Source of the DNA: an uncultured bacterium
Lineage (GTDB): Bacteria > Dictyoglomota > Dictyoglomia > Dictyoglomales > Dictyoglomaceae
Assembly: GCA_938034905.1 (NCBI GenBank)
Contig: CALHLF010000071.1
Location: forward strand, 1-32,801
Direction: 5' to 3'
Length of the DNA: 32,801 nt
Part shown: positions 9,314 to 17,904 of the stretch, piece after piece
Numbering within the stretch: the stretch's first letter is position 1
How the letters are laid out: every line of letters starts with the position of its first letter
Notes under the pieces: generated by a model
The model's input: the letters and a program-made list of their open reading frames with translations, nothing else
Databases searched by the model: none
Told to the model about the DNA's origin: nothing
Translations under genes and position numbers: made by a program

Positions 9314-9411
9314 TTACAACTTTTCTTCCAATTAATGATTACACAGATAATTTTATCATATATATTTTTATTCTTTACAAGAAATTTTTTTTATGATAAT
9401 TTAACTTTAAA
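9314..9411. promoter_or_regulatory. Divergent promoter region between rsmI and yicC
   Basis: This 98-base AT-rich gap must carry both promoters. On the plus strand TTTACA (9374-9379) and GATAAT (9395-9400) are 15 bases apart, which is short. The -10 ends 11 bases before the yicC ATG, so that transcript would have almost no leader. On the minus strand TTGTAA (complement of 9376-9381) is followed by an AT-rich TATGATAAA stretch at suboptimal spacing. Both assignments are tentative. Confidence 0.45.
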
Positions 9412-10266
9412 ATGAGAGGAATGACCGCTTCATGTTATAAAGAAATTTCCATCGGAACCCTTAAAGTATATATGGAATTTAAGGGGTATAATCATCGATT
9501 TTTAGAAACTAAAATAAATCTTCCCCAAAATTTAACCTTTTTAGAAAAGGAATTTTTAGAAAAAATAAGAGGAAATATTAGAAGAGGGGTCGTAAATTTT
9601 TCTTTAAGAATATCAAACAATATAGATGTTCTTCCTAAAATAAATACTTTTATTATAGAAGAAATCTTAAGAGAAATTGAAAAAATTACAAAAAAGCCTG
9701 AAAAAATAGAAGATTGGAAGATAATCCTGGGAAATCCCCAAATATTTACTATAGAACCAAGAAGTTATAACGAACAGGAGTTATATAAAATTAGAGAAGA
9801 ATTTGATGAACTTTTAAAGGTTTTCATTGAAGAAAGAGAAAAAGAAGGAAAAAGTATCGAAAGATCTATTCAAATATGTTTAAGAAATATTGAAGAGAAT
9901 CTAAGAAAAATTGAAGACGAGAATAAAAACCTTCCCTCTGAGGTTAAAGCTATTCTTCAAAAAAAGATAGAAGAGTGGAAGATAAATATTGAGAAAGATA
10001 GAATTTTACAAGAAATAGCATTAATCCTTATGAAAGCAGATATAAATGAAGAGTTGGAAAGGCTTAAAAGCTTTATTGAAAAAATTAGAGATAAAATGCA
10101 AAAGGATGAATTCACCGGGAAATACTTAGATTTTATTATTCAAGAAATGCTTCGAGAAACAAATACTCTCTCAAGCAAAACTTCAAAAACTAAAATTATT
10201 GAGTATGCATTAGAAATAAAAAACGAATTGGAAAAGATAAGAGAGCTAATTTCAAATGTTGAATGA
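9412..10266 (+). CDS. yicC: YicC-family endoribonuclease / stress-induced protein
   Basis: YicC proteins (YicC N domain plus DUF1732 C-terminal domain) are reported endoribonucleases in E. coli. This 284-residue protein has the expected N-terminal start MRGMTAS resembling MIRSMTGF of the family, a family-like segment FKGYNHRFLETKINLP, a long helical middle, and the conserved C-terminal stretch GKYLDFIIQEMLRETNTLSS followed by IKNELEKIREL. The ATG at 9412 has no Shine-Dalgarno sequence and lies about 11 bases after a possible -10, so a leaderless or nearly leaderless message is possible. It heads the long housekeeping operon ending at 19713, and yicC-remA-gmk-rpoZ is a classic order. Confidence 0.92.
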   Translation: MRGMTASCYKEISIGTLKVYMEFKGYNHRFLETKINLPQNLTFLEKEFLEKIRGNIRRGVVNFSLRISNNIDVLPKINTFIIEEILREIEKITKKPEKIEDWKIILGNPQIFTIEPRSYNEQELYKIREEFDELLKVFIEEREKEGKSIERSIQICLRNIEENLRKIEDENKNLPSEVKAILQKKIEEWKINIEKDRILQEIALILMKADINEELERLKSFIEKIRDKMQKDEFTGKYLDFIIQEMLRETNTLSSKTSKTKIIEYALEIKNELEKIRELISNVE

Positions 10267-10278
10267 GGAGTGAAACTT

Positions 10279-10539
10279 ATGAAAATTAAATTAATAAATG
10301 TTGGATTTGGGAATATAGTAGTAAGTTCAAGAATTGTAGCTATAATTAGTCCTGATTCTGCACCTATAAAGAGATTTTTAGCCGATGCCAGAGAAAAAAA
10401 TGAGGTCATCGATGCAACTTATGGAAGAAAGACAAGAGCAGTATTGGTATTGGATAGTGGACATATAATATTATCTGCTCTTCATCCTGAAACTATTGCA
10501 TCAAGAATTGAAGGAACAAATGAAAAGGAGGAAGAATGA
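10279..10539 (+). CDS. remA: RemA-like regulatory protein (DUF370)
   Basis: RemA is a small DNA-binding regulator, known in Bacillus subtilis for activating biofilm-matrix operons. The sequence here is nearly canonical: [50 protein letters not shown] and [13 protein letters not shown] chose the ATG at 10279 (86 residues) because GAGGAG at 10265-10270 is eight bases upstream; the in-frame GTG at 10270 overlaps that site. The stop overlaps gmk as ATGA. Whether it regulates a matrix in this organism cannot be said; the family is broadly conserved next to yicC and gmk in non-biofilm species. Confidence 0.95.
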   Translation: MKIKLINVGFGNIVVSSRIVAIISPDSAPIKRFLADAREKNEVIDATYGRKTRAVLVLDSGHIILSALHPETIASRIEGTNEKEEE

Positions 10540-11174
10540 AAAATTTAGGAAATCTTTTTGTTCTTTCAGGCCCATCAGGGGTAGGTAAGGATGCTATATT
10601 GGAAAGACTATTGAGAGGAGTTCCCAATTTGGTAAAATCAATCTCAGTAACAACTCGCCCTAGAAGAACAGGAGAAGAAGATGGAAAGGACTATTTCTTC
10701 GTAGATGAAGAGACTTTTAAAAAGATGATAGAAAGAAATGAGTTTTTAGAATGGGCAATAGTTCATTCTTATTTTTATGGGACTCCTAAAAACTTTGTAG
10801 AAAAAAATTTAAAAGAAGGAATTGATGTTCTTTTAAAAATTGATGTTCAAGGGGGATTAAGCATAAAGAAAATTATTAAAAATGCAATACTAATTTTTAT
10901 TATCCCTCCTTCCTTAGAAGAGCTTAAAAAAAGATTATTAAAAAGAGACTCAGAAGGAAAAGAAGATTTTAATATAAGATGGAAAAATGTTCCCCTTGAA
11001 ATTTCCAAAATTTTCTATTATGATTATTTAGTTGTGAATTCTGATATAGATTCTGCAGTGGAAGAAGTAAAAGCAATTATTTTTGCAGAAAGATGTAGAT
11101 TAACTAAGGAAAAAGCAGAATATTGGATAAATAAATTAGGAGGTAAAATAGATGAAGGAACCATCAATAGATAA
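10536..11174 (+). CDS. gmk: Guanylate kinase
   Basis: Guanylate kinase phosphorylates GMP to GDP with ATP in purine nucleotide metabolism. The P-loop [10 protein letters not shown] is at residues 11-20. The GMP-binding block [20 protein letters not shown] follows, with [15 protein letters not shown] and the lid region [19 protein letters not shown] after it. The 212-residue length is usual. It has an ATGA overlap with remA, and its last 23 bases overlap the start of rpoZ, so the three are translationally linked. Confidence 0.97.
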   Translation: MKNLGNLFVLSGPSGVGKDAILERLLRGVPNLVKSISVTTRPRRTGEEDGKDYFFVDEETFKKMIERNEFLEWAIVHSYFYGTPKNFVEKNLKEGIDVLLKIDVQGGLSIKKIIKNAILIFIIPPSLEELKKRLLKRDSEGKEDFNIRWKNVPLEISKIFYYDYLVVNSDIDSAVEEVKAIIFAERCRLTKEKAEYWINKLGGKIDEGTINR

Positions 11175-11349
11175 ATTATTAGAAAAGATCCCCAATAAAT
11201 ATATTTTAACTGTATTATCTGCAAAAAGAGCAAGACAAATTAATGAAGAACTTAAATTCTTAAGACAAGTAATGGCAAAAGATCCATTAACAATTGCTTT
11301 AGAAGAAATATTAAATAATAAAGTAAAATACGAGGAGGAAGAATTATAA
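11152..11349 (+). CDS. rpoZ: RNA polymerase omega subunit
   Basis: Omega assists assembly of the beta-prime subunit of RNA polymerase and can take part in ppGpp binding. The 65-residue protein has the short-omega pattern: [20 protein letters not shown], then AKRARQINEE, PLTIALEEILNNKVKY and an acidic tail. The ATG at 11152 lies within gmk, preceded by TAGGAGG (11138-11144). The position directly after gmk supports the call independently of the weak sequence constraint typical of omega. Confidence 0.93.
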   Translation: MKEPSIDKLLEKIPNKYILTVLSAKRARQINEELKFLRQVMAKDPLTIALEEILNNKVKYEEEEL

Positions 11350-11359
11350 GCTTTATAGA

Positions 11360-13477
11360 GTGTTAATATCGAAAATAATTCTTTTTGATACAAGGATCCC
11401 TGAAAAAGATTTTCTATATTACTCTATTCCTAAGGAATTTGAAAAAGAGATTTGTATAGGAAAAGGTGTTATTGTACCATTAAAAAAAAGGAAGGTTTTA
11501 GGATATATTTGGGATATTTTAGAAAATAATATTGAAGATTCCATTTCTCTTAAACCTATATATTCAATTTTAAAAGGAATTCCTCCTCTTCCAAAATCTT
11601 TAATTTCTCTTGTCAATTGGATTAGCAAGTATTATGAAAACTCCCTTTACGCATCAGCAAATTATATTTTTCCTTCAGGGGTTGACCTAAAAATAAGAAG
11701 AAAATTTAAAAGTAAGGATTATTCTAATATCAAACTTTCAAAAAAACAAAGAGCTCTTTTAGAACTCTTAAATCAAGAAAGATCTTTAGAAGAATTAAAG
11801 AGATATATAAAAGTTTCAGAAAATTATATAAATAAATTAGTGAAAATGAATTTAATAGAGGAAGAAGTAGAATTAGAAGTTATCGAAAAACATCCTAAGA
11901 AGAAGGAATTTTTTCAAGAACCAAAAACTAAAAATTGGAATATTAGGCAAGAAATTGTAAAAGAATGTGAAAAAATTAAAGAAAATCCTAACAAAATTCC
12001 CTATTTACTTTTAATAGAAAATAAAAGAGAAAGATGGGAATATTATTTAAAGTTAATAAGAGATTATTATAATAAAGGGAAACAAATATTAATAATATTT
12101 CCCACCTTAAACGCTCTACAAGATTTTCAAGTCTTCTTAGCAGAGAGAGCGCCCATAAAATTCTATATTTTTCATGGGTTTCTTACCCCTGCACAATCCT
12201 ATCAAGTTTTTAAGATTTCTGAAATAGAAAGTCCATTATTGGTAATTTCTACAGGAAAAGGAATTTTTCTCCCCTTTAATAATTTAGGAATAATCATATT
12301 GGAAGAAGAAGAAAATGAATTCTATAATTTTCGAGAAAGAGAACCCCGTTTTGATTTAGGAAGGATTTCTTTAAAGAGGGCAGAATTAGAAAATATACCT
12401 ATTTTTTTAGGAAGTAGCTCTCCATCTGTCTCTTCCTTTTATAATTTTTTAACAGGTAAGTTTTTGTTTTATAGAAAAACGGCAAAAAAAAGCAAAATTA
12501 CAATTTTAGACATGCGTAAAGAAAGAGAAGAAATTTTATCATATTATTCAATAACAAGAATTAAAGAAAATTTAAAATCTCAAAAACAAGTATTTTTTCT
12601 ATTAAATAGATTAGGCTATTCATCATATCTTCAATGTCAAGACTGTGGGTATACATTCTATTGTCCCAATTGTAGCACCTCTCTTGTTTACCATTCTGAG
12701 GAATTAGAGTTAAGATGCCACTATTGTGGGTATAAGATCTCTTCTGTAATCACCTGTCCTAATTGTGGAGGATATAGTTTTATCTATGGAGGATTGGGTA
12801 CAGAAAAATTAGAAACTTATATAAAAAGAATTTTTCCTAAATATTTAATCCAAAGATGGGATAGCGACTGGGAGATAAAGGAAGAAAGCCTATTATATAA
12901 AAGTCAAATGATAGTAGGAACTCGACTTATTGTCCCCTGGATATCAAGACTTAATGTAGGGTTATTAGTTATAGTCAATTTAGATAATTTCCTTCATCTT
13001 CCAGATTTCTCTGTTTCCGAAAAAACTTTTAACTTATTAAGAAGAATATTAAGTGATTTTCCAGGAGAGGAAATTATAATTCAAACCTATTCTCCCAATC
13101 ATTATCTATTAAGAGCACTGGAAAAAAATTCATATAATATTTTTCTTCACGAGGAATTAAACTTAAGAAAAGCTCTAAAATATCCTCCTTTTTCTATTCT
13201 TCATCAAATTTTATTGATTGGAGATGATGAAGGAGAAATTATTAATGCGGGAAAAATGATTAGAAAAGAACTGGAAGAAAAATTAAAAAATATCGAGATT
13301 TTAGGGCCTGCTCCCTATTTTCCGTATATTCTAAAAGGAAAATACAGATATCAAATTCTTATAAAAGTTTTAGATGAAAAAAACAATTCTATAAATCTTA
13401 GTGAATTGATTCAACTCGAGGATGTATTTTCTAATTATAGAGTTATAATAAATAAGGATATAAGAGAAATTTTGTAA
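11360..13477 (+). CDS. priA: Primosomal protein N' (PriA-like) with degenerate helicase motifs
   Basis: PriA restarts stalled replication forks. The 705-residue protein has the 3'-DNA-binding domain at the N-terminus (about 1-110), a winged-helix region (about 125-175), two helicase lobes and the eight-cysteine zinc module CQDCGYTFYCPNC ... CHYCGY ... CPNCGG, then a C-terminal domain. Unlike E. coli PriA, the Walker A loop expected as GVTGSGKTE reads LIENKRERWE near residue 218. The DEEH box reads about EEEN near 316, and the motif V region reads GTRLIVPW. ATP hydrolysis therefore looks lost while the fold and zinc module remain, as known for actinobacterial PriA. The start is a GTG at 11360, with the only AGGAGG 22 bases upstream, so initiation may depend on coupling to rpoZ. 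Confidence 0.9.
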   Translation: MLISKIILFDTRIPEKDFLYYSIPKEFEKEICIGKGVIVPLKKRKVLGYIWDILENNIEDSISLKPIYSILKGIPPLPKSLISLVNWISKYYENSLYASANYIFPSGVDLKIRRKFKSKDYSNIKLSKKQRALLELLNQERSLEELKRYIKVSENYINKLVKMNLIEEEVELEVIEKHPKKKEFFQEPKTKNWNIRQEIVKECEKIKENPNKIPYLLLIENKRERWEYYLKLIRDYYNKGKQILIIFPTLNALQDFQVFLAERAPIKFYIFHGFLTPAQSYQVFKISEIESPLLVISTGKGIFLPFNNLGIIILEEEENEFYNFREREPRFDLGRISLKRAELENIPIFLGSSSPSVSSFYNFLTGKFLFYRKTAKKSKITILDMRKEREEILSYYSITRIKENLKSQKQVFFLLNRLGYSSYLQCQDCGYTFYCPNCSTSLVYHSEELELRCHYCGYKISSVITCPNCGGYSFIYGGLGTEKLETYIKRIFPKYLIQRWDSDWEIKEESLLYKSQMIVGTRLIVPWISRLNVGLLVIVNLDNFLHLPDFSVSEKTFNLLRRILSDFPGEEIIIQTYSPNHYLLRALEKNSYNIFLHEELNLRKALKYPPFSILHQILLIGDDEGEIINAGKMIRKELEEKLKNIEILGPAPYFPYILKGKYRYQILIKVLDEKNNSINLSELIQLEDVFSNYRVIINKDIREIL

Positions 13478-13495
13478 CTACGAGGTGAAATTTAA

Positions 13496-13945
13496 ATGGT
13501 ACTTAAGATAATTACTATCGAAAATCCGATATTAAGAAAAAAGGCAAAAAAAATAGAGAAGATTGACGATGAAATTAGAAAATTAACACAAGATATGCTG
13601 GAAACAGTGAAAAACTCTAATGGAGTTGGGCTTGCTGCGCCTCAAGTAGGAAAAAGCATAAGATTAATTGTAGTAAGCTACGAGGGAAAAGATTATATTT
13701 TTATAAATCCTGAAATTATCAAGAAGGAAGGAGAAGATATTGATATAGAAGGATGTCTAAGTATTCCGGGAATTGAGGTTCCTGTAAGAAGGGCAGAAAA
13801 AATTCTATTAAGATATAATAATCTAAAAGGGAAAACATTGAGTATAGAAGTTAGTGGTATTTTAGCAAGAATTATTCAGCATGAAATTGATCATCTTGAT
13901 GGAATACTTATTGTTGATAAGATAGAGGAGGATATAAAAGTTTGA
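13496..13945 (+). CDS. def: Peptide deformylase
   Basis: Def removes the N-formyl group from nascent proteins. All three motifs are present: GVGLAAPQVG (residues 43-52), EGCLSIPG (85-92, metal ligand C87) and HEIDH (129-133, ligands H129 and H133, catalytic E130). The 149-residue length is typical of short bacterial deformylases. It lies between priA and fmt, 18 bases after priA, and its stop overlaps the fmt TTG start as TTGA. Def and Fmt act on opposite ends of the formyl cycle, so the coupling is functionally sensible. Confidence 0.97.
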   Translation: MVLKIITIENPILRKKAKKIEKIDDEIRKLTQDMLETVKNSNGVGLAAPQVGKSIRLIVVSYEGKDYIFINPEIIKKEGEDIDIEGCLSIPGIEVPVRRAEKILLRYNNLKGKTLSIEVSGILARIIQHEIDHLDGILIVDKIEEDIKV

Positions 13946-14874
13946 ATATTATATTCTTTGGAACACCAATTTTTGCAAGAATAATTTTAGAAAGGCTTTA
14001 TACCAAAGAAAAAATAATAGCTATATTTACACAACCTGATAAACCAAAGGGAAGAGGAAAGAAGATTGAATTCTCACCTGTCAAGCAATTCGCTTTAGAG
14101 AAAAATATTATTTTATTTCAACCAGAAAATTTAAAAAGCAGGGAAGTGGAAAATATCATTTTAGAATTAAAGCCAGATATTTTTGTTGTAGCATCTTATG
14201 GAAAAATCATTCCGGAGAATCTATTAAAAATACCTCCATATGGCGGAATAAATGTTCACGCATCTCTTCTTCCAAAGTATAGAGGTGCCGCTCCCATTGA
14301 GAGAGCATTGTGGAACTGCGAAGAAGAAACTGGAGTGTGCATCATGCAAATGGAAAAGGGACTAGATACAGGTCCCATATGGAGTGAAAGAAAAATTATA
14401 ATTGATCCTCATGACAATAGAGAAACTCTAACTTTAAAATTAGCAAATTTAGGCAGTGAGCTTCTTTTGGAAACTTTGCCCATAATTAAAGAAGGAAAAA
14501 TAAAACCTATACCTCAAGATGAATCCCTTGCAACTTATGCTCCTAAGATCTCTCCTTCCGAAGAGAAAATAGATTGGAATAACCCTATCAAAAATATATG
14601 GTGTCAAATTAGAGCTCTTTCTCCAGAACCTGGTGCCTACACCTATTTTAGGGAAGGCATATTAAAGATTTTAAAGGCGTATCCTTATTATGAAAGGATA
14701 GAAGATTTTCCCTTAGGGAGTATAATATTTATAGATAAAAAGAAGGGTTTTGCAGTAAAAGGAATTGATGGTATACTTTGGATTTTAGAAGTAAAGCCTG
14801 AGAATAAAAAAAAGATGCTTGCAACGGATTTTTTAAATGGATATCGTCTAAAGATAGGTGAAATACTAAAATAA
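13942..14874 (+). CDS. fmt: Methionyl-tRNA formyltransferase
   Basis: Fmt formylates initiator Met-tRNA using 10-formyltetrahydrofolate. Diagnostic segments are FFGTPIFA, the loop TQPDKPKGRGKK, the folate/catalytic block NVHASLLPKYRGAAPIERAL (catalytic Asn and His), and MEKGLDTGPI with the catalytic Asp. A C-terminal OB-like domain (about 205-305, starting ISPSEEKIDWN) binds tRNA. The 310-residue length is normal. The start is TTG at 13942 with GGAGG at 13927-13931 in def, overlapping the def stop by four bases. Confidence 0.97.
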   Translation: MNIIFFGTPIFARIILERLYTKEKIIAIFTQPDKPKGRGKKIEFSPVKQFALEKNIILFQPENLKSREVENIILELKPDIFVVASYGKIIPENLLKIPPYGGINVHASLLPKYRGAAPIERALWNCEEETGVCIMQMEKGLDTGPIWSERKIIIDPHDNRETLTLKLANLGSELLLETLPIIKEGKIKPIPQDESLATYAPKISPSEEKIDWNNPIKNIWCQIRALSPEPGAYTYFREGILKILKAYPYYERIEDFPLGSIIFIDKKKGFAVKGIDGILWILEVKPENKKKMLATDFLNGYRLKIGEILK

Positions 14875-14892
14875 ATAAGGAGGTGAAAATAT

Positions 14893-15579
14893 ATGTTTCT
14901 GTTTGATCCAACATATATAATACTTTTACCTGCATTAATACTTTCCCTTTATGCAAGTTGGAAAGTAAGAGCTACTTTTAGTTACTTTTCCCAAATTCCT
15001 AATTCCCGCAGAATAACTGGTGCTGAGGCAGCAAGAATATTATTAGGTGCCTTAGGATTGCACGATGTAAAGATAGAATTAACCCCAGGTTCATTAACTG
15101 ACCATTATGATCCTAGGACAAAAACATTAAGACTTTCAGAGCCTGTTTATTATTCTCCATCAATTTCGGCCCTTGGAGTTTGTGCCCATGAAATAGGCCA
15201 TGCCATTCAACATGCTCAAGGTTATCTTCCATTAGTTTTTCGATCCACTTTAGTTCCTGTAGCAGCACTGGGAACAAATATGGCATTTCCTCTATTCTTT
15301 ATAGGATTTTTATTTGGTAATCCTTCCCTTATGACTATTGGTATTCTTGCCTTTTCCCTTGGGGTTCTTTTCTACATTGTTACTCTTCCTGTAGAAATTA
15401 ACGCAAGTAAAAGAGCAAGAGAGCTTCTTTTGTCTTCAGGCATGATAACTGCAAGAGAGGCAGAGGGAGTAAAAGCAGTACTAAATTCTGCTGCATTGAC
15501 CTATCTTGCAGCGGCTGCTATGGCGCTTCTTCAACTCTTAAGATTAATACTATTAGCTAATATGAGAAGAAGAGACTAA
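14893..15579 (+). CDS. YugP-like membrane zinc metallopeptidase
   Basis: This 228-residue integral membrane protein belongs to the neutral zinc metallopeptidase family typified by YugP (PF04298). An N-terminal hydrophobic segment (about 8-24) precedes a cytoplasmic loop with NSRRITGAEAARILL and the zinc site HEIGHAIQHAQGY (HEIGH at 99-103). Two or three further transmembrane segments follow (about 115-155 and 205-222), with LPVEINASKRARELL between them. The gene has a strong AGGAGGTG site eight bases before the ATG. It ends in TAATG, overlapping rsmB by one base. Physiological substrate is not known; location in the fmt-rsmB interval recurs in related genomes to my knowledge. Confidence 0.88.
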   Translation: MFLFDPTYIILLPALILSLYASWKVRATFSYFSQIPNSRRITGAEAARILLGALGLHDVKIELTPGSLTDHYDPRTKTLRLSEPVYYSPSISALGVCAHEIGHAIQHAQGYLPLVFRSTLVPVAALGTNMAFPLFFIGFLFGNPSLMTIGILAFSLGVLFYIVTLPVEINASKRARELLLSSGMITAREAEGVKAVLNSAALTYLAAAAMALLQLLRLILLANMRRRD

Positions 15580-16871
15580 TGGAGGTAAGATTAAGGGCAG
15601 GAGAAATTCTCTACGAGATAGAAAGGAGGGAAGGATATGCCAATTTAATTTTAAGAAGTATCCTTCCCTCTTTAGACTTATCTTTAAAAGAAAAGAAATT
15701 AATAACGGAATTGGTTTATGGTATATTAAGATGGGAGATGACCTTGGATGAAATTTGGAAAAGATATGTTAAATACCCCAATTATCTAACCCAGTGGGCA
15801 AAGATTCTTCTTAGAATGGCAGTATATCATGTATATTTTATCAAGAATACAAATATCCCTGTTGCCATGAATGAAATTGTAGAAATCTCCAAAATTAAAG
15901 CAAAAAAAGAAAAAAGCCTAATAAATGCTGTGGTAAGAAAAATATCTTCAGAGAGAATTAATATAGAAGATTTTCCTGAAGATATTAAATACAGTCATCC
16001 TTCATGGATTTTAGAGGAATTAGAAGATTATTTAGGAAAAGAAGCAACAATAGAGATAGCAAAGTGGAATAACTCTCCTTCTTTTACTACCATAAGAGTA
16101 AATACTCTAAAAACTACAAAAGAAGAATTAAAGGAATTTTTAAAGAAAGATGGAGTTAAAGTAAGAGATGGATATTTAGTTTCTCAGGCATTAATAATAG
16201 AAGAAGGGATACCCTTTGAGAATTATCACCTATTTAAAGAGGGATTTTTTACAATTCAAAGTGAAGCTTCTATGTTAACTTCAATAATATTAAACCCGAA
16301 ACCTAATGAGAGAATTGCAGATCTTTGCTCTGCTCCAGGTACAAAAAGTACTCATCTTGCTGAGATTATGGAAAACAAAGGAGAAATTCTTTCTATAGAT
16401 ATTAATAAATCACGATTAAAACTTGTTGAAAAAAATTCCAAGAGATTAGGGATAAACATAATAAAAACTTTAAATTCTGATATATTGGCCCTTCCAGAAG
16501 ACTTAAATGGGACCTTTGATAAGGTACTATTAGATGTTCCCTGTACAGGTTTAGGGGTTATAAAGCATAAACCTGAAATAAAATGGAGAAGAAAAAGAGA
16601 AGATATATATAACTTATCAAAACTTCAATATTCTATGTTAGAAAAAGCAGTAAAACTTTTAAAAAAAGGTGGCGAGATTTTATATAGTACCTGTACCTTA
16701 ACTTGGCAGGAAAATGAAGGAGTTGTCTTATCATTTTTACAAAAAAATCCATCTTTTTATTTTAAACCTTTTACCTTAAAGGATAAAGAATTTCCAGGAA
16801 TTTTAAGAATTCTCCCCTTTTTATACAATACTGATGGGTTTTTTCTTTCTCTCTTAAAGAATGAAGAATAA
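15579..16871 (+). CDS. rsmB: 16S rRNA (cytosine-967-C5)-methyltransferase RsmB
   Basis: RsmB methylates C967 of 16S rRNA. The N-terminal NusB-like RNA-binding domain (about 1-130) contains YGILRWEMTLDEIW, VAMNEIVEISKI and SLINAVVRKI. The C-terminal SAM-dependent domain has ADLCSAPGTKSTHLAE (SAM binding), the catalytic pair VPCTGLG and YSTCTLTWQENE, and ends at residue 430. Length is standard. The start overlaps the protease stop (TAATG), and the last 11 bases overlap rlmN. Confidence 0.95.
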   Translation: MEVRLRAGEILYEIERREGYANLILRSILPSLDLSLKEKKLITELVYGILRWEMTLDEIWKRYVKYPNYLTQWAKILLRMAVYHVYFIKNTNIPVAMNEIVEISKIKAKKEKSLINAVVRKISSERINIEDFPEDIKYSHPSWILEELEDYLGKEATIEIAKWNNSPSFTTIRVNTLKTTKEELKEFLKKDGVKVRDGYLVSQALIIEEGIPFENYHLFKEGFFTIQSEASMLTSIILNPKPNERIADLCSAPGTKSTHLAEIMENKGEILSIDINKSRLKLVEKNSKRLGINIIKTLNSDILALPEDLNGTFDKVLLDVPCTGLGVIKHKPEIKWRRKREDIYNLSKLQYSMLEKAVKLLKKGGEILYSTCTLTWQENEGVVLSFLQKNPSFYFKPFTLKDKEFPGILRILPFLYNTDGFFLSLLKNEE

Positions 16872-17904
16872 TATTCTTTCCTTTGACATAGATCAATTAA
16901 CTCAATATTTTAAAGATATTGGAGAGGCTTCCTATAGAGTTAATCAAGTAATGGACTGGATTTACAAAAAAATGGTTTGGGAATTTTATAAAATGACGAA
17001 TTTACCTATTAAATTAAGAGAAAAACTAGAAGAAGACTTTTATATTTATATCCCTAAGGTTTTAAATAAAATAGAAGAATATAATACAATAAAAGTTTTA
17101 TTTCAGTTGGAAGACAAGGAAATCATTGAAGCAGTCTTAATATCTCATAAAAATAGAAGAACCTTATGTGTATCTACTCAAGTAGGATGTTCCTTTAGAT
17201 GCAATTTTTGTGCTACAGGCCTTATGGGATTTAAAAGAAATCTTTCGTCAGGAGAAATTTTAGCTCAAATTTTGTGGGCTAAAAATTTTCTCTTTGAAAG
17301 GGGAGAGAATTTAAATAATGTTGTTTATATGGGAATGGGAGAACCCTTAGCAAATTATGAGGAGGTAATAAAATCAATTAAAATCTTAAACTCCCCCATT
17401 GGGATTGGTATAGGTGCAAAACATATATCCTTATCTACTGTAGGACTTGTTCCCCAGATTTATAAACTCTCTAAGGAAAAAATTCCAATAACCTTAGCAA
17501 TTTCTCTTCATGCTCCTGATAATGAATTAAGGAATGTTCTAGTTCCAATAAATAAAAAATATCCTTTGGAGGAACTTCTTCCTGCCTGTTGGTATTACTC
17601 CGAGAAGATGGGAAGAAGAATTTCCTTCGAATATGTTCTTTTAGAAGAAATTAATGATACCATTGAGATGGCAGAAAAACTGGTAAATTTATTGAAGAAT
17701 AAGCCCGCTCATGTAAATCTTATCCCATGGAATAAGGTTTCTGAATTTCCGTGGAAGAGACCCTCTATACTTAGAATAAAAAAATTTGAGAAGTTTCTTA
17801 AAGATAAGGGAATAAATGTTACTTTGAGAATCTCCTATGGAGAAAAAATAAAGGCAGGCTGTGGGCAACTAAGGGGAGAATTTATAGGGAGGAAAAAGAT
17901 ATGA
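16861..17904 (+). CDS. rlmN: 23S rRNA A2503 / tRNA A37 C2-methyltransferase RlmN
   Basis: RlmN is a radical-SAM enzyme that methylates C2 of A2503 in 23S rRNA, and A37 in some tRNAs. The 4Fe-4S motif is CSFRCNFC (C110, C114, C117), preceded by STQVGCSF and followed by GLMGFKRNLSSGEI. Further marks are YMGMGEPLANYE, LSTVGLVP, ISLHAPDN and VNLIPWN. C334 in AGCGQLRGE is the conserved C-terminal catalytic cysteine. The 347-residue length is normal, and it follows rsmB with an 11-base overlap and precedes the PASTA gene with an ATGA overlap. Confidence 0.97.
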   Translation: MKNNILSFDIDQLTQYFKDIGEASYRVNQVMDWIYKKMVWEFYKMTNLPIKLREKLEEDFYIYIPKVLNKIEEYNTIKVLFQLEDKEIIEAVLISHKNRRTLCVSTQVGCSFRCNFCATGLMGFKRNLSSGEILAQILWAKNFLFERGENLNNVVYMGMGEPLANYEEVIKSIKILNSPIGIGIGAKHISLSTVGLVPQIYKLSKEKIPITLAISLHAPDNELRNVLVPINKKYPLEELLPACWYYSEKMGRRISFEYVLLEEINDTIEMAEKLVNLLKNKPAHVNLIPWNKVSEFPWKRPSILRIKKFEKFLKDKGINVTLRISYGEKIKAGCGQLRGEFIGRKKI

